57,640 bases of DNA from Muribaculaceae bacterium (lineage in GTDB: Bacteria > Bacteroidota > Bacteroidia > Bacteroidales > Muribaculaceae): positions 1 through 57,640 of the forward strand of contig JAFTRI010000015.1 of the NCBI GenBank assembly GCA_017462345.1. Direction: 5' to 3'. Below, piece after piece: positions 34,931 through 44,383 of the stretch. The notes beneath the pieces were generated by a model. The model did not search any database, was not told the origin of the DNA, and saw nothing but the letters and a program-made list of their open reading frames with translations. The translations under genes and the position numbers were made by a program. Position 1 is the first letter of the stretch; each line of letters begins with the position of its first letter.

Positions 34931-35904
34931 TTTTTCTCAATTATATATTCCACGCTGTCAGGCGTCATCGATATATTGTGGTAATATGCCGGCGGCTCAG
35001 ATAACACAAGAGGAATCCCGTTATCGGATATGTCATTATAGTTGGCGTACGCGTTCATTTCATAGTTATCATTGTTATACATGCTCATAGGTACAAGATA
35101 TGATATTTCAACTGTTGAAGGAAATGTTATCAGTCCTGTATTTTCAGGGGTATTGACAGGTACTACCGGAATTGTCCGTCTCTTGGCAATCAGGGGCTCT
35201 ATCGGGATACAAAGTTTTATGCGGTCTGGTATGATACGTGTCCCGTTTATCGGAACTATCTTTGCTTCAATGTAAGTCGTGTCTTTCATCTCGCTGCGTA
35301 CAATCGGGACAGTATTGACCGTGTTAAGTGAAAGAGGCAGGTCAGAAATGGAATATATTGTAACCGAGTCGGAGCTTGCAGTGATTTTACCGTTTATCAC
35401 ATATTGTAACGCCGGATGTAAGTCAGCATTTATCAGAATTTTGGCTTTCCGTCCCGGTTTGGTTGTGTAATACACATTAATGGAATCGGGTTTTGACGAG
35501 ATAATCCGGCTGCTGTTACCAAAGAATGAACGTAGACGGCTGTCAATATCGGCTTCCCCCATTACCAGCCGGTTATCCCCGTTATCATAGTCCTTGAACC
35601 GTACTTTCATGACCGGATTGCTTCCCCATGTGTATTTTATGAGAGATGAACCTTTGTCTCTCACGCTTACATTTATGATTTCCGGAACATCATTGATAAT
35701 CGTGACGCTATCGGGAATGTCGACGAGCTCGATGTTTACCTCCATATCCTCCTGTACCTCGATATTCAGTGTAAGAAGAAGCCAGAATGCATACGCAACG
35801 CAAAGAAACAATGAAAAGATAATGATGTCCTTACCTTTAGACGAGTGTATCAATCTGTCCAATTTACTCTTAAATTGCCGTAACGTATTGTTCTCTGTTG
35901 ACAT
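34927..35904 (-). CDS. YbbR-like domain protein
   Basis: The 325-residue protein has one N-terminal membrane segment (about residues 28-46, IIIFSLFLCVAYAFWLLLTL) and then an extracytoplasmic part of beta-strand repeats with the YbbR pattern (IPDSVTIINDVPEIINVSVR). Residues near 210-290 form a further beta unit. YbbR proteins elsewhere sit beside the cyclic-di-AMP cyclase gene; here the partner is coaE/yajC, so its regulatory link is not evident. A hairpin separates it from yajC. Confidence 0.85.
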   Translation of the reverse strand: MSTENNTLRQFKSKLDRLIHSSKGKDIIIFSLFLCVAYAFWLLLTLNIEVQEDMEVNIELVDIPDSVTIINDVPEIINVSVRDKGSSLIKYTWGSNPVMKVRFKDYDNGDNRLVMGEADIDSRLRSFFGNSSRIISSKPDSINVYYTTKPGRKAKILINADLHPALQYVINGKITASSDSVTIYSISDLPLSLNTVNTVPIVRSEMKDTTYIEAKIVPINGTRIIPDRIKLCIPIEPLIAKRRTIPVVPVNTPENTGLITFPSTVEISYLVPMSMYNNDNYEMNAYANYNDISDNGIPLVLSEPPAYYHNISMTPDSVEYIIEKK

Positions 35905-35931
35905 TGTTCTGTATCGGAAATTCTAATGAAT

Positions 35932-35965
35932 AAGCCCATTCATCGTCATGCAATAAAATGGGCTT
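35932..35965 (-). terminator. Hairpin between yajC and the YbbR gene
   Basis: AAGCCCATT (35932-35940) pairs with AATGGGCTT (35957-35965). No long T-run follows on the minus strand, so it may only weaken read-through inside the operon. Confidence 0.45.
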
Positions 35966-35993
35966 ACCGTGATTGTCTGTTATGAAATTTTTA

Positions 35994-36317
35994 TTATTTC
36001 TGCTCTTCGGCAGGAGACTGGGCCTGAGCATCGGCGGCTGAAGGATACACTGAACCTTTATCTATTGAGATTCTTACGTTATCGGCAATCTCAAGTGTTA
36101 TTGTATTGTCTTTCACTCCACGTATTTTCCCGTAAATACCACCTGCGGTAATAACTTTATCACCGACATTAAGGCCTTCACGGAATTTGCGGATTTCTTT
36201 CTGTCTCTTCTGTTGAGGGCGAATCATGAAAAAATAGAAAATCACGAAAAGAAGGACAATCATGATGATGCTTGACATTCCGCTTTCGGCTTGAAGAAGA
36301 ACTGTGTTTGTAATCAT
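35994..36317 (-). CDS. yajC: Preprotein translocase subunit YajC
   Basis: YajC is a small membrane partner of SecDF. The 107-residue product has one membrane helix (about residues 14-34, MIVLLFVIFYFFMIRPQ) followed by the diagnostic RPQQKRQKE and then the soluble GDKVITAGGIYGKIRGV domain. The length is normal. The C-terminal tail (QAQSPAEEQK) is disordered. It lies between nusB and the YbbR gene, as is usual in Bacteroidales. Confidence 0.95.
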   Translation of the reverse strand: MITNTVLLQAESGMSSIIMIVLLFVIFYFFMIRPQQKRQKEIRKFREGLNVGDKVITAGGIYGKIRGVKDNTITLEIADNVRISIDKGSVYPSAADAQAQSPAEEQK

Positions 36318-36376
36318 TTTCGATATAATTTATTAGTATGTGAATATTATGATATTACAAATATAACGTTAATTTC

Positions 36377-37807
36377 TTAATCTTTGTTGAGTTTTCCCTC
36401 GCTTTTGAGGTGATTGATTACCGAATAGAGAATACCGTTGATAAATTGACCACTTTTGGCTGTGCTGTAACAATTGGCAATCTCGATATACTCGTTCAGG
36501 GTAACGGCAATCGGAATCATCGGATAATTGATCAGCTCGGCAATGGCAGTTGTCATTATTACATTATCCATAAATGCGAGCCGTTCAGGATCCCATTGGC
36601 TGTCATTAATGAACATATCGATGTAATTGCGGTATTCATCACGGTTTTTTATCGCATGCATGAAAAGTGACTTCCCGAATTGGGCATCCTCCTCATCTTT
36701 GTACTGCGGCAGTAATGACACGCCAACACCATTCCCTTTGGAGAACTGTTTGATGGTTTTGATCACGAATGTTCCCATTATTGCCAAGTCGTCATTCCAA
36801 TACACTGACTTTGACTCCAAAGTCTCGCACAATTCATCAGATGGCATGATAATGTTCTTGAAAATATTGCGCCACAATTCACAGTCACCAGTATAGTCAC
36901 TGATGTTGGCTGACATATATTCATTATATACTTGAGATGCTGTTATTTCATCCAATAATGTCTTGACAAGATTAGTCTCATTTTCCCATGATATGGGATT
37001 AGAATTGAGATAGGACTTCATTCCAGGATGATTTTCAATGGATTTGATGAATTGATTCTCGACAAATCTCATGTTCGGGTTTAATTCTTCATCGGTTGGG
37101 AGGTATTTTGATTTTGCCGCCTCAATTCTTCGTGCCTGTAATTTTGTTATTTCAACCATCAGCATAAGCATACTGTGATACAATTCGTATGCTTTATTGA
37201 GTGATGTATCAAGAGAGCGTTGTGCATCGAGCAATAGTGTGCGCGTGTCACTATAATTTGATAAGGTATTTATCAACATTTTGATGCCATATTCGTAACC
37301 GGCATGGGTGAACGAGGGGTTCTTGCGCAGAGTTTCTATGAAAAGTGGTTCTTTGAGGAAAATCGTGTTGATAACAACTTTCCACATCGATATTTCATCT
37401 TTTATTTCAGGAGACTTGATTTTACGGAAATCACGGTAAGTGACGGATGTGGTTATTGTAGAATATAGGCGCAAAATAATTTCATCAAAATCAGCTATAT
37501 TATTGTTCCCCTTGATGATTATGTTCCTGATGTCGTCATCCGAAGCCAAAGCCTTTGCCATCTTGCTTGATGACAGAAGATTAGTAGCTCCGAGAGATTC
37601 CAATGGGGATTTTTCGTTCCCATTCTTTACGGAATAGCCTGACAGTTCAAGAATGAGAAGCAGTAAATCAAGATAAAGCGTATAGGCATAATTTTTATCG
37701 CGTGATGTTGACTCGGGTGCTGATTCGATTTTAAACTCATTTTTGGTCAGCAGATAGGAGTATAACATCTGCACAACCTTGATTCTAATCAAAATACGAT
37801 TTACCAT
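36377..37807 (-). CDS. nusB: NusB-family transcription antitermination factor, enlarged
   Basis: NusB with NusE binds boxA RNA in rRNA antitermination. The start MVNRILIRIKVVQMLYSYLL and the C-terminal domain (about residues 330-476, SVYWNDDLAIMGTFVIKTI, WDPERLAFMDNVIMTTAIAE, EYIEIANCYSTAKSGQFING) are typical of the family in Bacteroidales. There such proteins are usually near 300 residues. This one has 476. About 170 extra residues lie between the start and the segment LNKAYELYHSMLMLMVEITK, and the insert begins with a similar segment (YAYTLYLDLLLLILELSGY), which suggests an internal duplication of the N-terminal region. Confidence 0.85.
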   Translation of the reverse strand: MVNRILIRIKVVQMLYSYLLTKNEFKIESAPESTSRDKNYAYTLYLDLLLLILELSGYSVKNGNEKSPLESLGATNLLSSSKMAKALASDDDIRNIIIKGNNNIADFDEIILRLYSTITTSVTYRDFRKIKSPEIKDEISMWKVVINTIFLKEPLFIETLRKNPSFTHAGYEYGIKMLINTLSNYSDTRTLLLDAQRSLDTSLNKAYELYHSMLMLMVEITKLQARRIEAAKSKYLPTDEELNPNMRFVENQFIKSIENHPGMKSYLNSNPISWENETNLVKTLLDEITASQVYNEYMSANISDYTGDCELWRNIFKNIIMPSDELCETLESKSVYWNDDLAIMGTFVIKTIKQFSKGNGVGVSLLPQYKDEEDAQFGKSLFMHAIKNRDEYRNYIDMFINDSQWDPERLAFMDNVIMTTAIAELINYPMIPIAVTLNEYIEIANCYSTAKSGQFINGILYSVINHLKSEGKLNKD

Positions 37808-37835
37808 GATTCTAAATGTGCTAAAAATTATGTCA

Positions 37836-37843
37836 CAAATTTA
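37836..37843 (-). promoter_or_regulatory. -7 element of the nusB operon
   Basis: Minus-strand TAAATTTG matches TAnnTTTG and lies about 29 bases before the nusB start. The -33 element is not clear. Confidence 0.5.
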
Positions 37844-37878
37844 CAAAAAAAGTTCAGATTGAGGGCATGCCGACAGAT

Positions 37879-37910
37879 AAAAAACGGAGAAACTGTAGCA
37901 GTTTCTCCGT
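37879..37910 (-). terminator. Terminator after the GHL10 gene
   Basis: ACGGAGAAACTG/CAGTTTCTCCGT form a 12-bp perfect stem (37910-37899 with 37895-37884) with a 3-base loop, followed on the minus strand by TTTTTATC. Confidence 0.9.
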
Positions 37911-37932
37911 CGCCAACTATTTATCTGGAATA

Positions 37933-40900
37933 CTATCGTATTATAACCTTTTTGGTGTAGGTATTATTTTCTATTGTAGCATTCACGATATAAATTCCGG
38001 CAGGAAGATTAAGTTCTATTGATGTAACGTTATTTTCATCGGCAACTATACTTCCCGAGATATTATATACGGTTACATGCGCCTTGCCTCCGAAACTAGC
38101 GGAGTTTCCTGAGATAACAAATACATCATTGGATTCCGGAGTTTCGATTCCGCTCACGCTGGAGTCAGTCAACTCGTAGGCACATATACCGTTACCGGGA
38201 ACTGACAGATATAGTATACCTTTGCCCTCGTTAATTTTGAGGAAATCGGCATCGGCCTGAAATGTCGTACTGTTAACCGCACCGATACCATCCTTCGGTA
38301 ATGTCCATAATAATTCCATTGATTTAAAGCTCATATTGTCATCAACTTTTACAAGATTAAAAGAATGGAATCCATTGCTGTAGTCAGAATAAGGATATAC
38401 GATATAGTTTATTCCGTTGAGGGTAAAGAATGTCCCTCCATTGCATTCCTTGCCGGTTGGAACGAGTGATGTATTGTTTGCAAAAGAATCGGTCATTGTT
38501 CCTTTTGATGCGAATGTATAACGGCTGAAGTAGGTGTTGCCCCCGTTTAGGAAGAATGAGTTATCATCTATCGGGAATACACGGGGAGCTGTACCAAGGT
38601 CACTTGCACCGGATGGGTATAACGACTGGATTGTGCAAACTTCTTCATTGGTCAGTTCTCCATTTTCGTATGTATAACGTAGCACTGTCTTAGTGGCTCT
38701 CGGTGCAATGTATACTTTGAAGTTGCCAGTTGCCACATTGCCTGTAACCGAAGCGTGGTCTATACGTGCAGCCGTATTACTTGACGGCACAATCGATGCG
38801 ATTTCGGTCAATGCTCCCGTTCCAGTGTCAACTTTCCATACCTTAAATGCATAGTTTGATGCTTTGATGGTCATATTTGCAATACATATATTTCCATTGT
38901 CATCAGCCATGACATTATTACATGGATAATAGCCGACATTTCCTTCTGCACCAAGGAACAGATCTTCTACAATCTCTCCGGTTGTCTGATCAAATTTCCT
39001 GAGATAAATATTGGCTCCGATAGCATTCTCTGAGCGTCCCGACATATATACATAGTCGTTCCCTACACAGAATGTGCGATTGAATGATCCATATTCACCG
39101 TATTGGATATTGTCGTAATTTTCATCCACAGAGCGGAACCAGATACTGTTTATGCTCAGATTACCGTAATTTTCGTATGAAGAGTTATCCTTATCAATCA
39201 TAATGGAGTATCCGGGTTCGAAATTACCTACAGTGACTTTGGTTATATTGAAAGATCGTACATCCGATACGGTATTTGTCAGATACTTTCCTCCTGTTGT
39301 AACACGCCAATAGAATGTCCCCTTACCAAGTAACGAAATAGCCATATCATGGGAAGTGGTTGTCAGGCTCTGGCTATATTTTATGTTTGCAAAATCAGAA
39401 GATGTGGATATTTCAAGTAGATAGCTTTCACAATCTACAGCGCTCCATGATAACGTGAGATCTTCGTCAATATCCGCGCCATTTTCCGGCGACAACAATT
39501 CGGTCTTGGGCGCAGCCGGTCGAGTGGCGGTCTTGAACGTTGCCACATCGCTTACTGATTCAAGTTTGTTGGTTTGGGATGTACGGATACGCCAATAATA
39601 GGTCATGTTTGATTCGAAATCTCCAAGGTCTACTATTGTGGAATTACTGGATAAGTTTTTTGACTGATATTTTATTGTCGAGAAATTTACATCTTGCGCT
39701 ATATCGATTGTGTATGTCGCATCACTGACACTGCTCCAGGAGAATGTCTGGTTCCAGTCGGCTACCGTTCCTCCTACAGGTGAAATAAGTGTGGTCTTTT
39801 CCGATTCACCGTCAGGATAGTTGATGATGGCGGCTTCATGCTCCTTCCCGTATCCGTCAAACACGCATACTGCATACCAATAGTTGCTCTGCTTGTCACT
39901 GTCAACAGTATAAGATGTCCCATAAACTACTTTTTGCAGATATTTTCCGTCATATCCGTCTCCATCCGATGATTTGGCTGCATCTACAGTCACATCCATA
40001 GGAATGGCATAAACGGTGTAGCGTATGATTGCATTCCCGTTTGTTGTGGCTGTCCATGACAGTGTACCGTTATTATATGCAAGATTGGAGACCTTGCTGT
40101 ATGTGGGTCCTGATTTCCAAGTGATTTCAGGCGATAACGCTTTGGTGGAATATACGTCATCAGCGAGTTCTGAACAATAGCTTTTCAGCGTGTTAGAGTT
40201 ATAGAAAATAGCTCCGCAATTATTGTTCTTTGCATATTGACGGTTGATTTTCACCTGATCGATAATTTCGCCTATCCCCCAGCCTGAATTGTTTATTTTA
40301 TAAGATGCCTGACTGATATAGCAGTGGCAATTTAGCGTCTCGGCAACATCACTCCACCAGTGTGTAAGTGCTCCGTAGGCATTGGTACTGTGAGTGGTTT
40401 CCCAATAAAGCTGGGGAGAAATGAAATCTATTGTTCCCTCATGCATCCAAGTCAACGGGTCGGCATAGATTTGGTCATATTGCCAATCGCTTGCTGTTGA
40501 TCCGTAGGATGATAGTGTCGGCAGACCGTATTTGCTCGCCGATTTGTAGGATACTCCTGCCGGCCCGATACCGAAACGCACGTCGGGGCGCAATTCTTTT
40601 ATAGTTTCGTAGCAGTCTTTAACCATTTGGTTTACATTGGCACGACGCCAGTCACCGATACTGAGAGTTGTCCCACTTGCCTTGTAGTCATCATAATCGG
40701 GTGCAGAAGATGTTTCCGTAGTGCCTCCCCCCGGATAGAAATAGTCATCAAACAGAAGACCGTCAATAGCGTAGTTGTTCAAAAGTTCTTTGATGACATT
40801 AATAAACAACTCACGTGTTTCGGGAAGAGCCGGATTGAATGTATAAAAATCTCCGTCATCATTGGATATGATCATGTCATTTTCAAGCCATTCCTTATCC

Positions 40901-41337
40901 ATCTCTGTCGACCACTGAGTACCTGTTGTCCAACGGTATGGGTTAAGCCACACGTATGCCTCAAGTCCGCGCTTGTGGCATTCTTCCACGAAATAGGCAA
41001 GCGGATCCCAGCCAGGAGAGGTGCCTCGTTTGCCGGATATATAGCTCGACCAAGGAGCATATTCCGAAGGGTACATGGCATCTGCCATAGAACGTACATG
41101 AAGGCATGTCCCGGTCATGTTCCATGCTTCAAATTTGTCAAGATAAGCAAGAAGTTCATTCTTTTGTGCTGCTTGGGCACTTGCTGTAGTCCCCTTGGTT
41201 GACGGCCAGTCGATATTGCTGACTGTTGTCAACCATGACGAACGCATTTCTCGCTTTGGATTGGCGGCAATAATATTGCCGGACAACGTTGCCGTAACCA
41301 ATGCGGCTAATGTCAATTTTTTTAATAGATTTGGCAT
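37933..41337 (-). CDS. GHL10-family secreted glycoside hydrolase-like protein with FN3 and CTD
   Basis: The 1134-residue exported protein has a signal peptide (residues 1 to about 24), then a GHL10 (family 10-like glycosyl hydrolase, former DUF187) barrel at about 30-390: REMRSSWLTTVSNIDWPS, GLEAYVWLNPYRW, IDGLLFDDYFYPGG and IDFISPQLYWE. Two or three fibronectin-like units follow (about 400-690, each with a W-S-x-V-x-x-x-x-Y pattern). Residues about 700-1045 form a beta-propeller-like region that I cannot name. The last 75 residues are a type IX-like domain ending KKVIIR. GHL10 proteins act on cell-wall or host glycans in some cases, but the substrate here is unknown. It is the last gene of the sppA operon. 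Confidence 0.88.
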   Translation of the reverse strand: MPNLLKKLTLAALVTATLSGNIIAANPKREMRSSWLTTVSNIDWPSTKGTTASAQAAQKNELLAYLDKFEAWNMTGTCLHVRSMADAMYPSEYAPWSSYISGKRGTSPGWDPLAYFVEECHKRGLEAYVWLNPYRWTTGTQWSTEMDKEWLENDMIISNDDGDFYTFNPALPETRELFINVIKELLNNYAIDGLLFDDYFYPGGGTTETSSAPDYDDYKASGTTLSIGDWRRANVNQMVKDCYETIKELRPDVRFGIGPAGVSYKSASKYGLPTLSSYGSTASDWQYDQIYADPLTWMHEGTIDFISPQLYWETTHSTNAYGALTHWWSDVAETLNCHCYISQASYKINNSGWGIGEIIDQVKINRQYAKNNNCGAIFYNSNTLKSYCSELADDVYSTKALSPEITWKSGPTYSKVSNLAYNNGTLSWTATTNGNAIIRYTVYAIPMDVTVDAAKSSDGDGYDGKYLQKVVYGTSYTVDSDKQSNYWYAVCVFDGYGKEHEAAIINYPDGESEKTTLISPVGGTVADWNQTFSWSSVSDATYTIDIAQDVNFSTIKYQSKNLSSNSTIVDLGDFESNMTYYWRIRTSQTNKLESVSDVATFKTATRPAAPKTELLSPENGADIDEDLTLSWSAVDCESYLLEISTSSDFANIKYSQSLTTTSHDMAISLLGKGTFYWRVTTGGKYLTNTVSDVRSFNITKVTVGNFEPGYSIMIDKDNSSYENYGNLSINSIWFRSVDENYDNIQYGEYGSFNRTFCVGNDYVYMSGRSENAIGANIYLRKFDQTTGEIVEDLFLGAEGNVGYYPCNNVMADDNGNICIANMTIKASNYAFKVWKVDTGTGALTEIASIVPSSNTAARIDHASVTGNVATGNFKVYIAPRATKTVLRYTYENGELTNEEVCTIQSLYPSGASDLGTAPRVFPIDDNSFFLNGGNTYFSRYTFASKGTMTDSFANNTSLVPTGKECNGGTFFTLNGINYIVYPYSDYSNGFHSFNLVKVDDNMSFKSMELLWTLPKDGIGAVNSTTFQADADFLKINEGKGILYLSVPGNGICAYELTDSSVSGIETPESNDVFVISGNSASFGGKAHVTVYNISGSIVADENNVTSIELNLPAGIYIVNATIENNTYTKKVIIR

Positions 41338-41369
41338 AATTATTTATTAGATTTTAGATTAATTACTTA

Positions 41370-42404
41370 TCAGGAAAGATGATTCCATCCTTGTGCCTTC
41401 AGTTCCATTTCTGTGCCATCACGTGTAATCATTGCACATCCGAGGTTCGATCCGGTCATGTGCCCGATTATTTTTATGCCGGAAAGCTTCTCAACGGTAT
41501 CATGTTGGTGCAACGGTACGGTGAACAATAACTCATAGTCTTCGCCTCCATTAAGCGCTGCGGTAACAAGATTCATGTTAAGTTCTTCTGCCATTATAGC
41601 TGTCTGATAGTCAATCGGGATTCTTTCCTCGTAAATGCGGCATCCGGTATTACTTTGTTTGCATATATGCATAAGTTCTGAAGAAAGTCCGTCGGAAATG
41701 TCAATCATAGATGTGGGAATTATTCCGGCTTTGTCAAGTTCTTCAATTATGTCTTTTCTTGCTTCCGGTTTAAGTTGCCGCTCTATAATGTATTCTTTTC
41801 CTTCAAATTCAGGATGGAAATCTGCTTGTCCTACTGACGCAATTTTTTCACGTTCAAGCAATTGCAGACCCATGTATGCCGCACCTAAATCTCCGCTTAC
41901 GCATATAAGGTCTGTGTCCTTCGCTCCGTTTCGGTAAACGATTTTATCTTTCTGCGCATTGCCGATACATGTAATGCTGATTACAAGCCCGGAACGGGAA
42001 GATGTTGTATCCCCACCTACAAGGTCAACTCCGTATATCTCACAGGCAAGTCTGATCCCGCTATACAATGCCTCGATGTGCTCTACAGTGAAACGTTTGG
42101 ATATTCCTAAAGATACCGTTATCTGTCGGGGAGTGCCATTCATGGCATATATATCGGAGAAATTAACGATAGCTGCTTTATATCCGAGATGTTTCAGCGG
42201 TACGTAGGTGAGATCGAAATGGATACCTTCAAGCAACAGGTCGGTTGAAACAAGAACCTCGGACTCGCTATATTCAAGTACAGCACAATCATCCCCTACC
42301 CCTTTCAAAGTGAATTCATTGTTATGTACATGAAGGTCTTTTGTCAAATGTTCAATAAGACCAAATTCTCCGAGTTGTGCAATTTCTGTTTGTTTTTCGT
42401 CCAT
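41370..42404 (-). CDS. thiL: Thiamine-monophosphate kinase
   Basis: ThiL phosphorylates thiamine monophosphate to the active diphosphate. The 344-residue product shows the AIR-synthase-type fold: GEFGLIEHL start, GDDCAVLEY, STDLLLEGIHFDL, KAAIVNFSDIYAMNGTP, VDLVGGDTTSS, and DISDGLSSELMHI, plus NGGEDYELLFT, all typical ThiL motifs with Mg-binding Asp. It starts 16 bases after the nucleoside phosphorylase gene and belongs to the same minus-strand operon. Confidence 0.96.
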   Translation of the reverse strand: MDEKQTEIAQLGEFGLIEHLTKDLHVHNNEFTLKGVGDDCAVLEYSESEVLVSTDLLLEGIHFDLTYVPLKHLGYKAAIVNFSDIYAMNGTPRQITVSLGISKRFTVEHIEALYSGIRLACEIYGVDLVGGDTTSSRSGLVISITCIGNAQKDKIVYRNGAKDTDLICVSGDLGAAYMGLQLLEREKIASVGQADFHPEFEGKEYIIERQLKPEARKDIIEELDKAGIIPTSMIDISDGLSSELMHICKQSNTGCRIYEERIPIDYQTAIMAEELNMNLVTAALNGGEDYELLFTVPLHQHDTVEKLSGIKIIGHMTGSNLGCAMITRDGTEMELKAQGWNHLS

Positions 42405-42420
42405 GGAAAAGTTTTCTGAC

Positions 42421-43233
42421 TTATACCCGATTAACCAATTCTTTCATTATTTCCATCATTTTGGGTTGTGCCTGCTGTGCCGCTTTCTGTACCTCTTCAT
42501 GGGATACTTTCTCAACTATACCTTCAACGCCAAGATCGGTAATTACAGAAACTGCAAAGACTTCCATCCCTCCATGTCTTGCCACGATAACCTCGGGCAC
42601 TGTCGACATGCCGACTGCATCTCCGCCTATACGATGGAAATAACGATATTCGGCCGGAGTCTCAAATGTCGGTCCCTGCGTGCCGACATATACACCCTGC
42701 ACAACTCTTATTCCCTTTTCTTCAGCAATATTTAATGCGGCGTTTATAAGCCTATGGGAATATGCCTCGCTCATGTCAGGGAAACGGTCTCCAAGTTCGG
42801 TGAAGTTTTTTCCACGCAACGGATGTTCCGGAAACAGGTTTATATGATCGTTAATAACCATTATATCCCCTATCTGGAATGTGGGATTCATCCCCCCGGC
42901 AGCATTTGAGACAAACAATGTCTTTATCCCTAACTCTTTCATTACCCGGACAGGGAAAGTAACCTGCTTCATGTCATATCCCTCATAAAAATGGAAACGG
43001 CCCTGCATTGCCATTACACGTTTATTCCCAAGCTTACCGAATATCAGATTACCACTATGTCCCTCTACTGTAGATATTGGGAAATTAGGTATCTCTTGAT
43101 ACGGGATATACTGCTTTTCATCGATGTGGTCGACAAGAGCACCAAGTCCTGTCCCGAGTATTATCGCTGTTTTAGGAATATCCGTAATTTGGGCACGGAT
43201 GTAAGACGCTGTTTCTTTTATTTGTTCTAACAT
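42421..43233 (-). CDS. Purine-nucleoside phosphorylase
   Basis: The 270-residue trimeric-type enzyme (PNP family 2) splits inosine or guanosine with phosphate to the base and ribose 1-phosphate. Signatures are IILGTGLGALVDHI (phosphate loop), VEGHSGNLIFGKLG, MQGRFHFYEGYDM, LFVSNAAGGMNP and GDAVGMSTVPEVIVARH. Asn after the Ser-Thr-Val-Pro region favours a purine salvage role. The gene lies between lpxK and thiL in the sppA operon; the functions are unlike, so it is a housekeeping set. Confidence 0.95.
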   Translation of the reverse strand: MLEQIKETASYIRAQITDIPKTAIILGTGLGALVDHIDEKQYIPYQEIPNFPISTVEGHSGNLIFGKLGNKRVMAMQGRFHFYEGYDMKQVTFPVRVMKELGIKTLFVSNAAGGMNPTFQIGDIMVINDHINLFPEHPLRGKNFTELGDRFPDMSEAYSHRLINAALNIAEEKGIRVVQGVYVGTQGPTFETPAEYRYFHRIGGDAVGMSTVPEVIVARHGGMEVFAVSVITDLGVEGIVEKVSHEEVQKAAQQAQPKMMEIMKELVNRV

Positions 43234-43268
43234 TGTGTATTGTTGTTTTGATTTGGGGAATTTCTTAT

Positions 43269-44372
43269 TTAATGTTTAACATTATTCTCACTTCTGATCA
43301 GTTTATTAAGAGTGTCAACAAATGTCTCGGATGATTGGAGCAGAAATTGCACCTTAATGGGCATATAAAATATAACCGGTTTGAGATGTTGCGGAATGTA
43401 TGGATTATTTGACAATCTAACGGCATCCTTTTCCGTTGTAATTATATATTTATGTTTTCCCGATAGCGAGTCATAGCGTTCAGTTATGGATTTAATGTCG
43501 GCTTTGGTAAAATTATGATGGTCGGGAAACAGCTTTAGTTTTAATTTAGCCCGTTGTTTTCTTAAATGTTTGATGAGGGGGCGAGGATTGGCAATACCGG
43601 TAACTAACAATATAGAATCCGTTTCGGTCAGCCACTCAAGGAATGGAATATATGTCACTTTGTCGGGAAATACCGAGACAAGATTCCCATAGCTGTATCG
43701 GGAATAGAACAGTTTCTGGTATGGATACAGATTCAGGTTATTTTTATATATCCGATAGTCCATTGGCTTTACCTCATCCGGACACTTGGTCACAATAACC
43801 ATGTCGGTTCGATTGAGCGCATAACGTGATTCCCTTAGTCGCCCCAATGGCAAAAGCTTGTCGTGAAATATCGGTCTGTTGAATTCTGTCAGTACGATTG
43901 ATACCTTAGGTTTTACGTATCTATGTTGGAATGCATCATCGAGCAGAATTAGGTCAATATTGTTGTTTATACGCAACATCTCATCAATTCCTTTACACCG
44001 GTCTTCACAGACTGCAACAGTGACATCATTACCATATTTACGGAATACTTGGTACGGTTCATCACCAATATCATAGGGTGTTGTGCGGTTTGTCGCCAAT
44101 ACAAAACCCTTTGAGTGACGCTTGTACCCTCTACTCAACACTCCTATATGGTAGCTGTTCCGTAAAGCGTCAATTATAAATTCAGTATGTGGAGTTTTCC
44201 CGGTTCCCCCTACTGCGATATTCCCTATTACGACAACCGGGACATCAAACTCACGCTGTTTCAAAAGTCCAATATCAAACATGCGATTCCTTATACCGAC
44301 AATCATGCCGTATATCTTTGATAACGGCATCAAGACGAGTGTCGATATGAACTTATTTTTGCGCATGTTCAA
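43269..44372 (-). CDS. lpxK: Tetraacyldisaccharide 4'-kinase (lipid A synthesis)
   Basis: LpxK phosphorylates the lipid A precursor at the inner membrane. The 367-residue product has an N-terminal hydrophobic helix (about 10-27), the P-loop GGTGKT at residues 55-60, GVLSRGYKRHSKGF, LILLDDAFQHRYVKP and the conserved LPLGRLRESRYALNRTDMVI. A second ATG two codons in is an equally good start. It follows sppA by 11 bases. Confidence 0.96.
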   Translation of the reverse strand: MNMRKNKFISTLVLMPLSKIYGMIVGIRNRMFDIGLLKQREFDVPVVVIGNIAVGGTGKTPHTEFIIDALRNSYHIGVLSRGYKRHSKGFVLATNRTTPYDIGDEPYQVFRKYGNDVTVAVCEDRCKGIDEMLRINNNIDLILLDDAFQHRYVKPKVSIVLTEFNRPIFHDKLLPLGRLRESRYALNRTDMVIVTKCPDEVKPMDYRIYKNNLNLYPYQKLFYSRYSYGNLVSVFPDKVTYIPFLEWLTETDSILLVTGIANPRPLIKHLRKQRAKLKLKLFPDHHNFTKADIKSITERYDSLSGKHKYIITTEKDAVRLSNNPYIPQHLKPVIFYMPIKVQFLLQSSETFVDTLNKLIRSENNVKH

Positions 44373-44383
44373 TAATCCCGAGG

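Noticed and set aside
40627-41202. Plus-strand frame of 191 codons
   Set aside because: It is antisense to the catalytic part of the GHL10 gene and shows no motif of its own.
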